Below, piece after piece: positions 1-6,784 of a stretch of 25,713 nucleotides of DNA; the first letter of the stretch is position 1; each line of letters opens with the position of its first letter. Under the pieces are notes generated by a model. The model did not search any database. It saw nothing but the letters and a program-made list of their open reading frames with translations, and was not told the DNA's origin. The stretch lies in the NCBI GenBank assembly GCA_049509915.1, contig JBEKZL010000074.1:1-25713 (forward strand), given 5' to 3'. Origin of the DNA: JBEKYD01 sp049509915 (GTDB taxonomy: Bacteria; Acidobacteriota; Terriglobia; Bryobacterales; Bryobacteraceae). The position numbers and the translations under genes were made by a program.

Positions 1-88
1 ATGAACACAGATAAACACAGATAAATCATAGAAGACGTAAGTGATTTGGTTTCTTTTATCTGTGTTCATCTGTGTTTATCTGTGGCTA
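1..88. repeat. Inverted pair of CACAGATGAACACAG-type repeats
   Basis: The window opens inside a repeat reading ATGAACACAGATAAACACAG (from position 1). About 30 bases later the same repeat appears inverted (about 56-88, TCTGTGTTCATCTGTG followed by TTATCTGTGGC). The arms could pair into a long imperfect hairpin. They are members of a dispersed family with further copies near 936, 1382, 1488, 1580, 2334 and a degenerate one near 4108. Translation of these copies gives peptide strings such as HLCSSVFICG, which are not genuine protein. Confidence 0.85.
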
Positions 89-126
89 TATTTCTTGGGG
101 GCGATTTTTCGGGGGCGTCTGCTAGG

Positions 127-936
127 GTGGGGGTGTGGTTTACGGATTTGGAATTGGATGGACGCGGGAAAAAGGGCCGGTTGGCAACCGGGCCGCAGGT
201 TACCAACCTGCCCCACAAAGTTTCGGATTGGGTTCGGGAGAGGCTGGGATTCGAGCCGGATGCGCTGCAGTCTCGGGTTTTGGACACGGAGGCGCGGCGC
301 GGGATTCTGAATTGCACGCGGCAGTGGGGCAAATCGACGGTGACGGCGGCGAAGGCTGTACGCCAAGCCTGGCAGGAGCGAGGCAGCCTGACGATTGTGG
401 TGAACCCGACGTCGCGACAGAGCGGGGAATTCGTACGAAAAGCAGCGGGATTCGCGCGGCGGCTGGGGATAAAGCCGAAAGGGGACGGCGACAACGAGAT
501 TTCGCTGGTATTTCCGAACGGCTCGCGGATAGTGGGGCTGCCGGGGACGGAAGCGACGGTACGGGGATTTTCGGCGGTGTCGCTGCTGCTGGTGGACGAG
601 GCTTCGAGGGTGAGGGACGAGGCGTACCTGGCGGTACGGCCGATGCTGGCAGTGAGCGGTGGAAAGCTGTGGCTGATGAGCACGCCGTGCGGGAAGCGGG
701 GATTTTTCTGGGAGGCGTGGGAGCATGGCGGCACGGAGTGGGAGCGGGTGAAGGCGACGGCGGCGGAGTGCCCGCGGATTTCGGAGGGTTTCTTGAGAGA
801 GGAGAGGAGGGCCATGGGGGACCGATGGTTCCGGCAGGAGTATTGCTGCGAGTTCAGTGACGCCGTGGGCGGGGTGTTCGATGGGGACCTGGTGGAGCGG
901 GCCATGAGCGATGAGTTCGAGGAATTAAAACTTTAG
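127..936 (+). CDS. Terminase large subunit, ATPase part (split gene)
   Basis: This encodes the DNA-packaging motor part of a phage-type terminase large subunit, about 269 residues from the GTG chosen here. Visible motifs are a terminase-style Walker A (CTRQWGKST, about residues 63-71), Walker B (LLLVDEAS, about 154-161) and the coupling motif MSTP (about 184-187). The sequence stops after EFEELKL at the point where intact terminases run on into an RNase H-like nuclease domain. That nuclease part is found at 1677-2300, beyond an inserted repeat/GxxExxY block. The start is uncertain: the frame is open back into the repeat at 46, no clear ribosome site is visible, and GTG 133 or TTG 148, 154 or 181 are alternatives. 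The conserved fold begins only near VSDWVRERLGF. No portal, capsid or small-subunit gene is nearby, so packaging activity is unlikely. Confidence 0.8.
   Translation: MGVWFTDLELDGRGKKGRLATGPQVTNLPHKVSDWVRERLGFEPDALQSRVLDTEARRGILNCTRQWGKSTVTAAKAVRQAWQERGSLTIVVNPTSRQSGEFVRKAAGFARRLGIKPKGDGDNEISLVFPNGSRIVGLPGTEATVRGFSAVSLLLVDEASRVRDEAYLAVRPMLAVSGGKLWLMSTPCGKRGFFWEAWEHGGTEWERVKATAAECPRISEGFLREERRAMGDRWFRQEYCCEFSDAVGGVFDGDLVERAMSDEFEELKL
193..220. repeat. Dispersed GC-rich repeat copy
   Basis: The stretch beginning CCGCAGGTTACCAACCTGCC is nearly the same as one at 15833-15860 (CCGCAGGTTTCCAGCCTGCC). Both continue CCAC and end AG. Here it lies inside the open frame upstream of the conserved terminase fold, so the first residues of that protein may be repeat-derived. 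Confidence 0.6.
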
Positions 937-958
937 CCACAGATGAACACAGATAAGA
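934..958 (+). repeat. CACAGATGAACACAG repeat copy
   Basis: The sequence GCCACAGATGAACACAGATA directly abuts the TAG stop of the terminase ATPase frame. It marks one edge of the block that separates the two terminase parts. Confidence 0.85.
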
Positions 959-966
959 GCCATAGA

Positions 967-1332
967 TCAGAGAATTAGTCGTTTCCATTCGACTTTGGGT
1001 TTTTGGAAGTTGACCAGGAGGCAGCGGGTCAGGCTGGACGCTTTCAGGTAGTTCAGGCATTGCGCTATGTGCTGGCCGGTCAAGGCGTCGACACACTTCA
1101 GTTCGACCAGTAGAGTGCTTTCGACGACGAGGTCAGCGAGGTAATCACCTACGTTGTGGCCTTTGTAGAGAACTGAGAACGGGACTTGCGAGGCGGCGTG
1201 GAGGCCTTGGTCGGTCAGCTCTTTGAGCAGTGCCCGTTCATAGACTTTTTCGAGGAAGCCTGCGCCTAAGGTGTTGGCGACCTCGAAGACTGCGCCCAGA
1301 ACGCGTTCGGTGAGGGGATCGTCGTTGTCCAA
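967..1332 (-). CDS. GxxExxY family protein (PD-(D/E)XK-like)
   Basis: This is a 121-residue protein of the GxxExxY family, which is related to PD-(D/E)XK nucleases. Its biological role is not established. The signature is at residues 25-31 (GFLEKVY). The nuclease-like core has D67 (YLADLVVE) and E77-L-K79 (VELK), and the family's C-terminal QHIAQCLNYLKAS is present, so the domain looks complete. No ATG precedes the conserved region; TTG at 1332 gives the expected length, while the open frame upstream is low-complexity proline and repeat translation. It runs antisense to the flanking terminase halves and has dispersed repeats on both sides. Members elsewhere are often seen beside such repeats (from memory), which suggests it travels with them. 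Confidence 0.78.
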   Translation of the reverse strand: MDNDDPLTERVLGAVFEVANTLGAGFLEKVYERALLKELTDQGLHAASQVPFSVLYKGHNVGDYLADLVVESTLLVELKCVDALTGQHIAQCLNYLKASSLTRCLLVNFQKPKVEWKRLIL

Positions 1333-1359
1333 TCTGTTTGGTGGCGGGGGCGGGGGGGA

Positions 1360-1612
1360 AATCTCCAAGAAAAAAATATAAGCCACAGATGAACACAGAT
1401 GAACACGGATAAGAAGAGGGGAAAGACAGAGATGGCGTTGCCAGATTAAGGTGTGGCGCGGGAAAGTCTCTAAGAAAAAAATACCGGCCACAGATGAACA
1501 CAGATGAACACAGATAAGGAAAGGAGGCTCGGGCAAACACGGATGAACGCGGCGTTGCCAGATTAAGGTGTTTGTTTTCTTTATCTGTGTGCATCTGTGT
1601 GCATCTGTGGCT
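1360..1612. repeat. Repeat block: tandem duplication plus inverted CACAGATGAACACAG copies
   Basis: This stretch contains no gene. It holds two imperfect copies of a unit of about 105-117 bases. Each copy contains AAGAAAAAAATA (1367 and 1472), then GCCACAGATGAACACAGATG (about 1382 and 1488), then GCGTTGCCAGATTAAGGTGT (1435 and 1552). A further copy in the opposite orientation (about 1580-1612, ATCTGTGTGCATCTGTGGC) closes the block. The nuclease part of the terminase begins about 65 bases later. Confidence 0.85.
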
Positions 1613-1676
1613 GGTTTTCCTGGTTGTTGTTTTTCGATTTTGAAAAGGGGGGCTGGGGCTGGGGAGCGAGTATTTT

Positions 1677-2300
1677 GTGGGGGTCGACCTGGGGCAGGCG
1701 CGGGATCCATCGGCTACGGCGGTGGTGGAACGGGTGGAACTGGTGGGCGAATGGGACCCGGCGGCCTGGGCGCACCGGAAAGAGATCGGGTTGCGGCTGC
1801 GGCGGCTGGAGCGATTGCCGCTGGGGATGAAATATCCGGAGATCGAAGACTGGGTGGTGCGGCTGATGGAGGCGGTGGCGCGACACGGGGATTGCGAGCT
1901 GGCGGCGGACGCGACGGGAGTGGGGCGGCCGGTGGTGGACCACCTGCGGGAGGCAGGGCTGAAGTGCGGAATGCGGGCGGTGATGGTCACGGGCGGCCAG
2001 ACGGAAAGGTCGGAAGCGGGATACGATTATGTGCCGAAGCGGGACCTGATGGCAGGCTTGCAGGTGCTGTTCGAGTACGGCGAGCTGAAGATTGCCAAGC
2101 GGTTGCAGCACGTAGACGCGCTGAAAAAAGAGATGGCGGACATGCGCATGAAAGTGACCGCGGCCGGCAACGAGCAGTATGGAGCGTGGCGGCAAGGGGA
2201 GCATGACGACCTGGTGTTCGCGGTGGCGCTGGCATGCTGGGCGGCGAAGAGGTGCCCGCAGAGGCCGAGGGTGACGTACCGGCTTCCGGGGCTGGGGTGA
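1677..2300 (+). CDS. Terminase large subunit, nuclease part (split gene)
   Basis: About 207 residues form the RNase H-fold nuclease domain of a terminase large subunit. The first acidic motif is VGVDLGQARD (D4), the second ADATGVG (D79) and the third GEHDDLVFAVALACW (D177/D178), so the metal-binding acidic residues appear intact. GTG is the first plausible start. The frame is open for another 11 codons upstream with EYF before VGVD, which matches how this domain joins the ATPase part in undivided terminases. The protein therefore looks like the missing C-terminal half of the upstream ATPase frame. Whether it is translated separately or is a dead remnant cannot be told from sequence. Confidence 0.75.
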   Translation: MGVDLGQARDPSATAVVERVELVGEWDPAAWAHRKEIGLRLRRLERLPLGMKYPEIEDWVVRLMEAVARHGDCELAADATGVGRPVVDHLREAGLKCGMRAVMVTGGQTERSEAGYDYVPKRDLMAGLQVLFEYGELKIAKRLQHVDALKKEMADMRMKVTAAGNEQYGAWRQGEHDDLVFAVALACWAAKRCPQRPRVTYRLPGLG

Positions 2301-2332
2301 GTGCGAGCGACCGGTCAACACCGGAGAAACGA

Positions 2333-2364
2333 TGGCCACAGATGAACACAGATAAACACAGATG
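2333..2364 (+). repeat. CACAGATGAACACAG repeat copy
   Basis: GGCCACAGATGAACACAGAT continues into AAACACAGATGAG. It sits between the end of the terminase nuclease frame and the convergent carbamoyltransferase stop. A degenerate copy (GCCACAGATGATCATAG) overlaps the start of the carbamoyltransferase gene near 4108-4121. Confidence 0.85.
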
Positions 2365-2372
2365 AGGACGTA

Positions 2373-4121
2373 TTAGGTTGCGTTGGCGAAGGCGGCGCGA
2401 TTTTCGGCCAGGTGCTGGTTTTCGGATTTGAGAAGGAAGTAGGAGCCGATGGCGAGGACGTCCATCTTGGTGCGGAGGAAGCAGTCGATGGCCTGGGCAG
2501 GGGTGTTAACGATGGGTTCGTTCTCGTTGAACGAGGTGTTGAGGAGGACGGGCACACCCGTGATGTCGCCGAACTTGCGGATGAGTTTCCAGTAGAGGGG
2601 GTTGACGTCCTTCTCGACGGTTTGGAGGCGGCCGGTGCCGTCGCCGTGGGTGACGGCGGGAATGCGGCCGCGCTGGCCGGGCCTGATCTTGTAGGCCGTG
2701 ACCATGAAGGGTGATGGGTAGCTGTTTTCGAAGTAGTCGCCGGTGGATTCCGACAGGATGGAGGGGCAGAAGGGGCGGAACGGTTCTCGGAACTTGATTC
2801 GGCTATTGAGGGTGTCCTTCATGTCCTTGCGACGGGGGTCGGCGAGGATGCTGCGATTGCCAAGAGCCCGGGGGCCGAATTCCATGCGCCCCTGGAACCA
2901 GCCGGCGATCATGCCATCGGCGATGTGGGCGGCGGTTCGCTCAATGAGGGAGTCTTCGGGTAGCTTGTGCCAGACCGTTCCGGCGCTGTCGAGGTCGCGC
3001 TGGATCTCGGTGTCGGAGTATTCCGGGCCGTGGTAGACATGGCGCATGACAGAGGACCGCGGCTGGTTGAGGACCTGGTGTTGGACGTAGAGCGCTGCGC
3101 CGATGGAAGTACCGGCGTCGTGGGCGGCGGGCTGGATGTAGACGTCGCGGAAATCGGTTTTTTCGAAGATCATGCCGTTGGCGACGCAGTTGAGAGCGAC
3201 GCCACCGGCGAGGCAGACCGTCTTCTGGCCCGTTTGTTTCTGCACATGGTTCAGCAGGGCGAAATAGTTTTCTTCGAGGACGGCTTGTACCGAGGCGGCC
3301 AGGTCGTAGTGCTGCTGGAGGAGTTCGGAGCGAGGGACGCGCGGAGGGCCGAACGTCTCGACCATTTTGCCGGAGAAGGTGGCGCCGAGGGAGGGTTCGC
3401 CGTCGTCCCAGGTCATATCGACGCCCTTCGTGTGGTGGACGAAATAGTCGAGGTTGAGCCGGCACTGACCCTTTCGGGTCTTGACGACATCTCGGGCCTT
3501 CTCGGCGAAACGGGGCTCGCCGTAAGCCGACATGCCCATCATTTTGTACTCGTCGCCGTACTTGGGGAAGCCGAGAAACTGGGTGAATGCGGTGTAGAAC
3601 AGGCCGAGGGAGTGGGGGTAGTGGACTGCGCCACGAACGTCGATCTTGTTGCCGCGGCCGACGCCCCACATAACGCTGGAGAAGTCGCCGAAGCCGTCGA
3701 TGGAGATGGCGGCGGCTTCGTCGAAGGGGGAGCAGAGGAAGGCGGAGGCCAAGTGGGCGCGGTGGTGTTCGACGAAATGGAATTGCGTCCGAGAGTGGCC
3801 TATGCCGGCGGCCGCGAGTCGCTGACCGGTTTTAGCGATTTGGATGCTGTTCCCCGCACGGGTTGCGTAGCGAGCCCAGGACGTCGGGCGTACCGCGGCG
3901 CGCATGAACTTGGCGCCGAGGTGGGCTCTTGGATCGCGGGAGATAGCGATGTGGTCTGGTTGGGTTCCCCCCAGGCACGCTTGTGCCGACTCGATTGGAA
4001 GACCCGCCCAATGCTTGATGCGATTGAGACGTTCTTGCTCGAGGGCGGCGCTCAGATGCCCCTTGTGGAGCACGGCGGCAGAAGAATCGCCGTGGAATGC
4101 GTTTAAGCCACAGATGATCAT
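2373..4121 (-). CDS. Carbamoyltransferase, NodU/CmcH family
   Basis: This 582-residue protein is full length for the NodU/CmcH/HypF-like O-carbamoyltransferases, which use carbamoyl phosphate and ATP to carbamoylate a sugar or antibiotic hydroxyl. The N-terminal Kae1/TsaD-like half carries the metal-binding VEHHRAHLASAF (about 118-129) and IDGFGDFSS (141-149), and later LAGGVALNCVANG (about 304-316). The C-terminal carbamoyltransferase half carries EFGPRALGNRSILADPR (414-430) and LLNTSFNENEP (527-537). It is the last gene of the polysaccharide locus, so its probable substrate is the repeat-unit sugar (inferred). The start ATG overlaps a degenerate dispersed repeat, and no clear ribosome site is visible. 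The gap to the preceding gene is filled by a decayed gene. Confidence 0.93.
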   Translation of the reverse strand: MIICGLNAFHGDSSAAVLHKGHLSAALEQERLNRIKHWAGLPIESAQACLGGTQPDHIAISRDPRAHLGAKFMRAAVRPTSWARYATRAGNSIQIAKTGQRLAAAGIGHSRTQFHFVEHHRAHLASAFLCSPFDEAAAISIDGFGDFSSVMWGVGRGNKIDVRGAVHYPHSLGLFYTAFTQFLGFPKYGDEYKMMGMSAYGEPRFAEKARDVVKTRKGQCRLNLDYFVHHTKGVDMTWDDGEPSLGATFSGKMVETFGPPRVPRSELLQQHYDLAASVQAVLEENYFALLNHVQKQTGQKTVCLAGGVALNCVANGMIFEKTDFRDVYIQPAAHDAGTSIGAALYVQHQVLNQPRSSVMRHVYHGPEYSDTEIQRDLDSAGTVWHKLPEDSLIERTAAHIADGMIAGWFQGRMEFGPRALGNRSILADPRRKDMKDTLNSRIKFREPFRPFCPSILSESTGDYFENSYPSPFMVTAYKIRPGQRGRIPAVTHGDGTGRLQTVEKDVNPLYWKLIRKFGDITGVPVLLNTSFNENEPIVNTPAQAIDCFLRTKMDVLAIGSYFLLKSENQHLAENRAAFANAT

Positions 4122-4599
4122 AGTTGGTGACTGGCTATTTGTGGTCCAGCAAGAACCTTGGTATCGTTGTTCCCCGGATCAGGGCCGGCGGCCGGCCTAC
4201 CGGCAAAGACCGTCTCCATCGTCTCAACCCAGTCCTTCACGACCGATTCAAACTCGAACCGAGGTAGCAGATCTGCTTTGTCGCGCTTCAGGACTCGCAG
4301 CCGCCAGCCCTCATCGCTCATTCGCGCGCGGAGAAACTCTGCCCAGGCCCCAGCTTCGGAAATACCTTTGGAAGCGAATGGATGCGATCGTCGGCGAGCG
4401 GATTATCGGGCGCGTCGATCCCTCCGAACCCGAGCACCTCGCTTTCCAGCCCAAACTTCGCGCTGTGCGCCGAAAGGTCCAGCACCAGGCTAGCCTTAAC
4501 GAGCGGGGCTCCGATGAGGTATCACGCGGCTTGAACGAACTTTGATCGCCCTGGTTTGTACCACGTATTGTCGAAGCTGGTCAGCCTGATGGGGCCCAT
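4118..4599 (-). pseudogene. Decayed WcaF-like acetyltransferase start fused to unidentified remnant
   Basis: An ATG 11 bases after the upstream glycosyltransferase stop opens MGPIRLTSFDNTWYKPGR, which resembles the N-terminus of WcaF-type left-handed-helix acetyltransferases. After 25 residues an in-frame TGA (4522-4524) interrupts, and the same frame continues with YLIGAPLVKASL; the TGA stands where that family has tryptophan (WY). The hexapeptide-repeat body is absent. Further on, two different frames look coding: SAKFGLESEVLGFGG in one and AEFLRARMSDEGWRLRVLK to the end in another, with a shift near 4350-4400. I do not recognise these later pieces securely; they resemble glycosyltransferase or hydrolase fragments. 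A wcaF gene directly after a GT4 gene is a common arrangement, which supports the first identification. Confidence 0.5.
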
Positions 4600-4610
4600 A
4601 TTCAAGACGG

Positions 4611-5789
4611 TCAAACGAGGATTTCGGTGGACCCAGGCTTCGGGCCTCCACGAGTCCAGTCATACACGTCCGCCATCTGTTGGCCGATGGTCGACCAGTT
4701 GTATTTCGCGGCGATCAGGCGGCGCCCGTTTTCCCCGATCTCCCGCCGGCGTTCGGCCGGCGCCCCTAGCAGTTCGGCAAGGGCGTCCGCGATTTGTTCG
4801 ACTTCCGGCTGGATCAACCACCCGCAGCCCCGGTCCACGATTTCCGGGAAGTTGCACTGGTGGGAAATGACGACGGGGAGCCCCATTGCCATCGCCTCAA
4901 GGACCGCTACGCTGAAGCCCTCGGAAAAGGAGGGCAGGGTGAAGCATTCGGAGGCCGCAAGAGCGCTCCATTTGATGGCGCCGGCCATCATGCCCGTCAG
5001 CACGACGCGATTCTCCAGGCCGAGGTCGACAATCAGCGCCTTCAGGGACTTGAGGGTATTCTCAAAGTCCGGCCCGGCGATAACCAGGGTCGCCTCGGGG
5101 AACTGGCGGCTAATGCGCGCCCATGCGTGGCAAAGCGGCACGAGGCCCTTTTTGTAGTGGATGCGGCTCAGGAACAGCACGGTGCGACGGCCTCTGAGAT
5201 TGGGGAATTTGTCCAGAAAGAGCCCAGGATCCGCTACGCCTGGCGGCGAAATGCCGTTCGGGATGACCACGGCTGGGTTGGTGAGCCCGTATCGGCGGTA
5301 ATCTCCGACTTCCGTCAGGGTGAGAGCCCGGAGGCACGCCGATCTTCTGAGTCGCCGGCGCTCCACGAGCGCGGAATAGATGGTTTTCTTCAGCCGCTTG
5401 TTGTTGACGGCCCAGGACTCCAGCATGCCGTGCGCCGACACGAACGTGGGTATTCCCATTTGGGCGGCTAGGGCCAAGGCCGTGACGCTGTGCTGCTGCC
5501 AGACCCCATGAACGTGAACGACGTGGGCTTGCCGAAGGATGGGGCGAAGCGATTTGTACAGGACGAGGTCTGCAATTCCACGAACCCCGCTCAGCGGCAG
5601 ACATCGCAGGCTTACCCCGTTCAGCGGTTCCGGGTCTACCAACTCGTCGGATTTGCAGAGCGCGAGAAGGTCGACGCTGTAGCGGCCGGTTTGCGCGGTT
5701 GAAACGGCTAGCGCCGGCACGGAGGAACTCATACCCCCGTAGCGCGAATCCAGGTGGCAGACGATATTTGTTGCTTTAGGTAAGGACAA
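4611..5789 (-). CDS. Glycosyltransferase family 4
   Basis: This is a GT-B fold retaining glycosyltransferase of about 392 residues, presumed to add one sugar to the lipid-linked repeat unit at the cytoplasmic face. The acceptor half begins NIVCHLDSRYGGMSSSVPAL and contains VVHVHGVWQQHS. The donor half shows PNGISPPG, SRIHYKKG (the R and K that contact phosphate) and the EX7E motif SEGFSVAVLEAMAMG. The frame is open far upstream into the epimerase gene. TTG at 5789 was chosen because it lies just after the epimerase stop (16-base gap) and a few residues before the conserved NIVCHLDS; a weak ACGGGG lies before it. The internal ATG at GGMSSS would remove the first strand. The N-terminal style matches GT4s that are followed by WcaF acetyltransferases, and a WcaF-like remnant indeed follows. 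Confidence 0.88.
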   Translation of the reverse strand: MSLPKATNIVCHLDSRYGGMSSSVPALAVSTAQTGRYSVDLLALCKSDELVDPEPLNGVSLRCLPLSGVRGIADLVLYKSLRPILRQAHVVHVHGVWQQHSVTALALAAQMGIPTFVSAHGMLESWAVNNKRLKKTIYSALVERRRLRRSACLRALTLTEVGDYRRYGLTNPAVVIPNGISPPGVADPGLFLDKFPNLRGRRTVLFLSRIHYKKGLVPLCHAWARISRQFPEATLVIAGPDFENTLKSLKALIVDLGLENRVVLTGMMAGAIKWSALAASECFTLPSFSEGFSVAVLEAMAMGLPVVISHQCNFPEIVDRGCGWLIQPEVEQIADALAELLGAPAERRREIGENGRRLIAAKYNWSTIGQQMADVYDWTRGGPKPGSTEILV

Positions 5790-5805
5790 ATTTGCCCCGT
5801 TCGGG

Positions 5806-6771
5806 TCAGGCGGCCACTGCGTTTGAACGGTTTGACTTGTGCCAGGCAATGTACTGATGGATTCCACTTTCGAACTCGGTTTTGGGCTCCCAGCCCAGTA
5901 GCCGGTTTGCCTTTGCCGTGCTGGCGAGCGTGACCAGAGGCTCGCCCGGCGGGACGGGGAGATAGTTGATCGCCGGGGTGATTTCAAGGCTTGAGGAAAG
6001 CGCCTGGATTACACGGCTCAGAGGGATCGGCGCCATACTGCCGAGATTTATGACCTCGTATTTACAGTTCAGGCTCAGGGCTTTTGTGATGCCGCCAACG
6101 ATGTCGGCGACGAAGGTGTAATCGCGGGCTGTGGTGCCGTCTCCGAACACTTTGATGGGCTGGCCGGCTTCCATCAACCGCGCAAACTTCGCGATCGCCA
6201 TATCCGGCCTCTGGCGAGGCCCGTAGACGGTGAAGAAACGACAACACACGACGTTGAATCCCCAGGCCTCCGCGTAGGCCGAGCAGAGCGCTTCGCCGGC
6301 GACCTTGGAGGCGGCGTAGGGCGAGATCGGTACGATGAGTTGCGACTCCTGGTAGGGGGTCTCTCGCACGCCGCCGTATACAGAACTGGACGAAGCAAAA
6401 ACCAGCCGGCGGATCTGATTCTTACGCATGGCTTCGAGGACGTTCAGGGTGCCGTTCACGTTGACGTCAAGGTAGATCCCCGGATTGGACAGCGAATCCC
6501 TTACGCCCGCGCGGGCGGCAATGTGTACGACGGATGAGGGGCGCTCCGCCTCAAAGACCGAGTTCAGGGCCCCGGCGTTTCTGATGTCTACGTGATGGAG
6601 GCGGAGGCCCGGCGACTGGCGCGCGGCGCGCAGATTGCGGTGTTTCAGTTCAGCTGGGTAGAAGGCGTCGAAGTTGTCGACGATGACAACCTGATCGCCT
6701 TGCGCAAGCAGCGCTTCGCAGAGATGCGAGCCAATGAATCCGGCTCCGCCGGTAATGAGGGTCTTGGGCAT
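5806..6771 (-). CDS. NAD-dependent epimerase/dehydratase (UDP-sugar 4-epimerase type)
   Basis: This 321-residue extended short-chain dehydrogenase is of the kind that epimerises UDP-glucuronate or UDP-glucose/N-acetylhexosamine. The Rossmann glycine motif is TGGAGFIGSH (residues 7-16). The catalytic serine region is ASSSSVYG (126-133), and the YxxxK pair is Y152 and K156 in SPYAASK. FDAFYPAELKHRNL near residue 34 recalls the FYxxxLKxxN pattern of UDP-glucuronate 4-epimerases, so a uronic acid precursor is plausible but unproven. It supplies nucleotide sugar to the neighbouring glycosyltransferases. It follows the upstream GT4 stop by 13 bases and precedes the next GT4 by 16 bases, consistent with one operon. 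Confidence 0.92.
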   Translation of the reverse strand: MPKTLITGGAGFIGSHLCEALLAQGDQVVIVDNFDAFYPAELKHRNLRAARQSPGLRLHHVDIRNAGALNSVFEAERPSSVVHIAARAGVRDSLSNPGIYLDVNVNGTLNVLEAMRKNQIRRLVFASSSSVYGGVRETPYQESQLIVPISPYAASKVAGEALCSAYAEAWGFNVVCCRFFTVYGPRQRPDMAIAKFARLMEAGQPIKVFGDGTTARDYTFVADIVGGITKALSLNCKYEVINLGSMAPIPLSRVIQALSSSLEITPAINYLPVPPGEPLVTLASTAKANRLLGWEPKTEFESGIHQYIAWHKSNRSNAVAA

Positions 6772-6784
6772 GTGGTGGCTTGTG

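Noticed and set aside
66..905. Minus-strand frames antisense to the terminase ATPase part
   Set aside because: They are Ser/Arg/Pro-rich shadows of a GC-rich gene; the plus strand has Walker A and B motifs.
1360..1612. Possible CRISPR array from regularly recurring CACAGATGAACACAG units
   Set aside because: The units occur in both orientations with irregular spacing and partly back-to-back. There are no unique spacers of constant length and no cas genes.
1333..1990. N-terminal extension of the GxxExxY protein through the repeat block
   Set aside because: The extra residues are translated repeat (HLCSSVF-like) and polyproline; the conserved domain begins just after TTG 1332.
2967..4106. 379-codon plus-strand frame antisense to the carbamoyltransferase
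   Set aside because: The translation is low-complexity Gly/Val/Glu/Asp with no motif, whereas the minus strand shows all carbamoyltransferase signatures.
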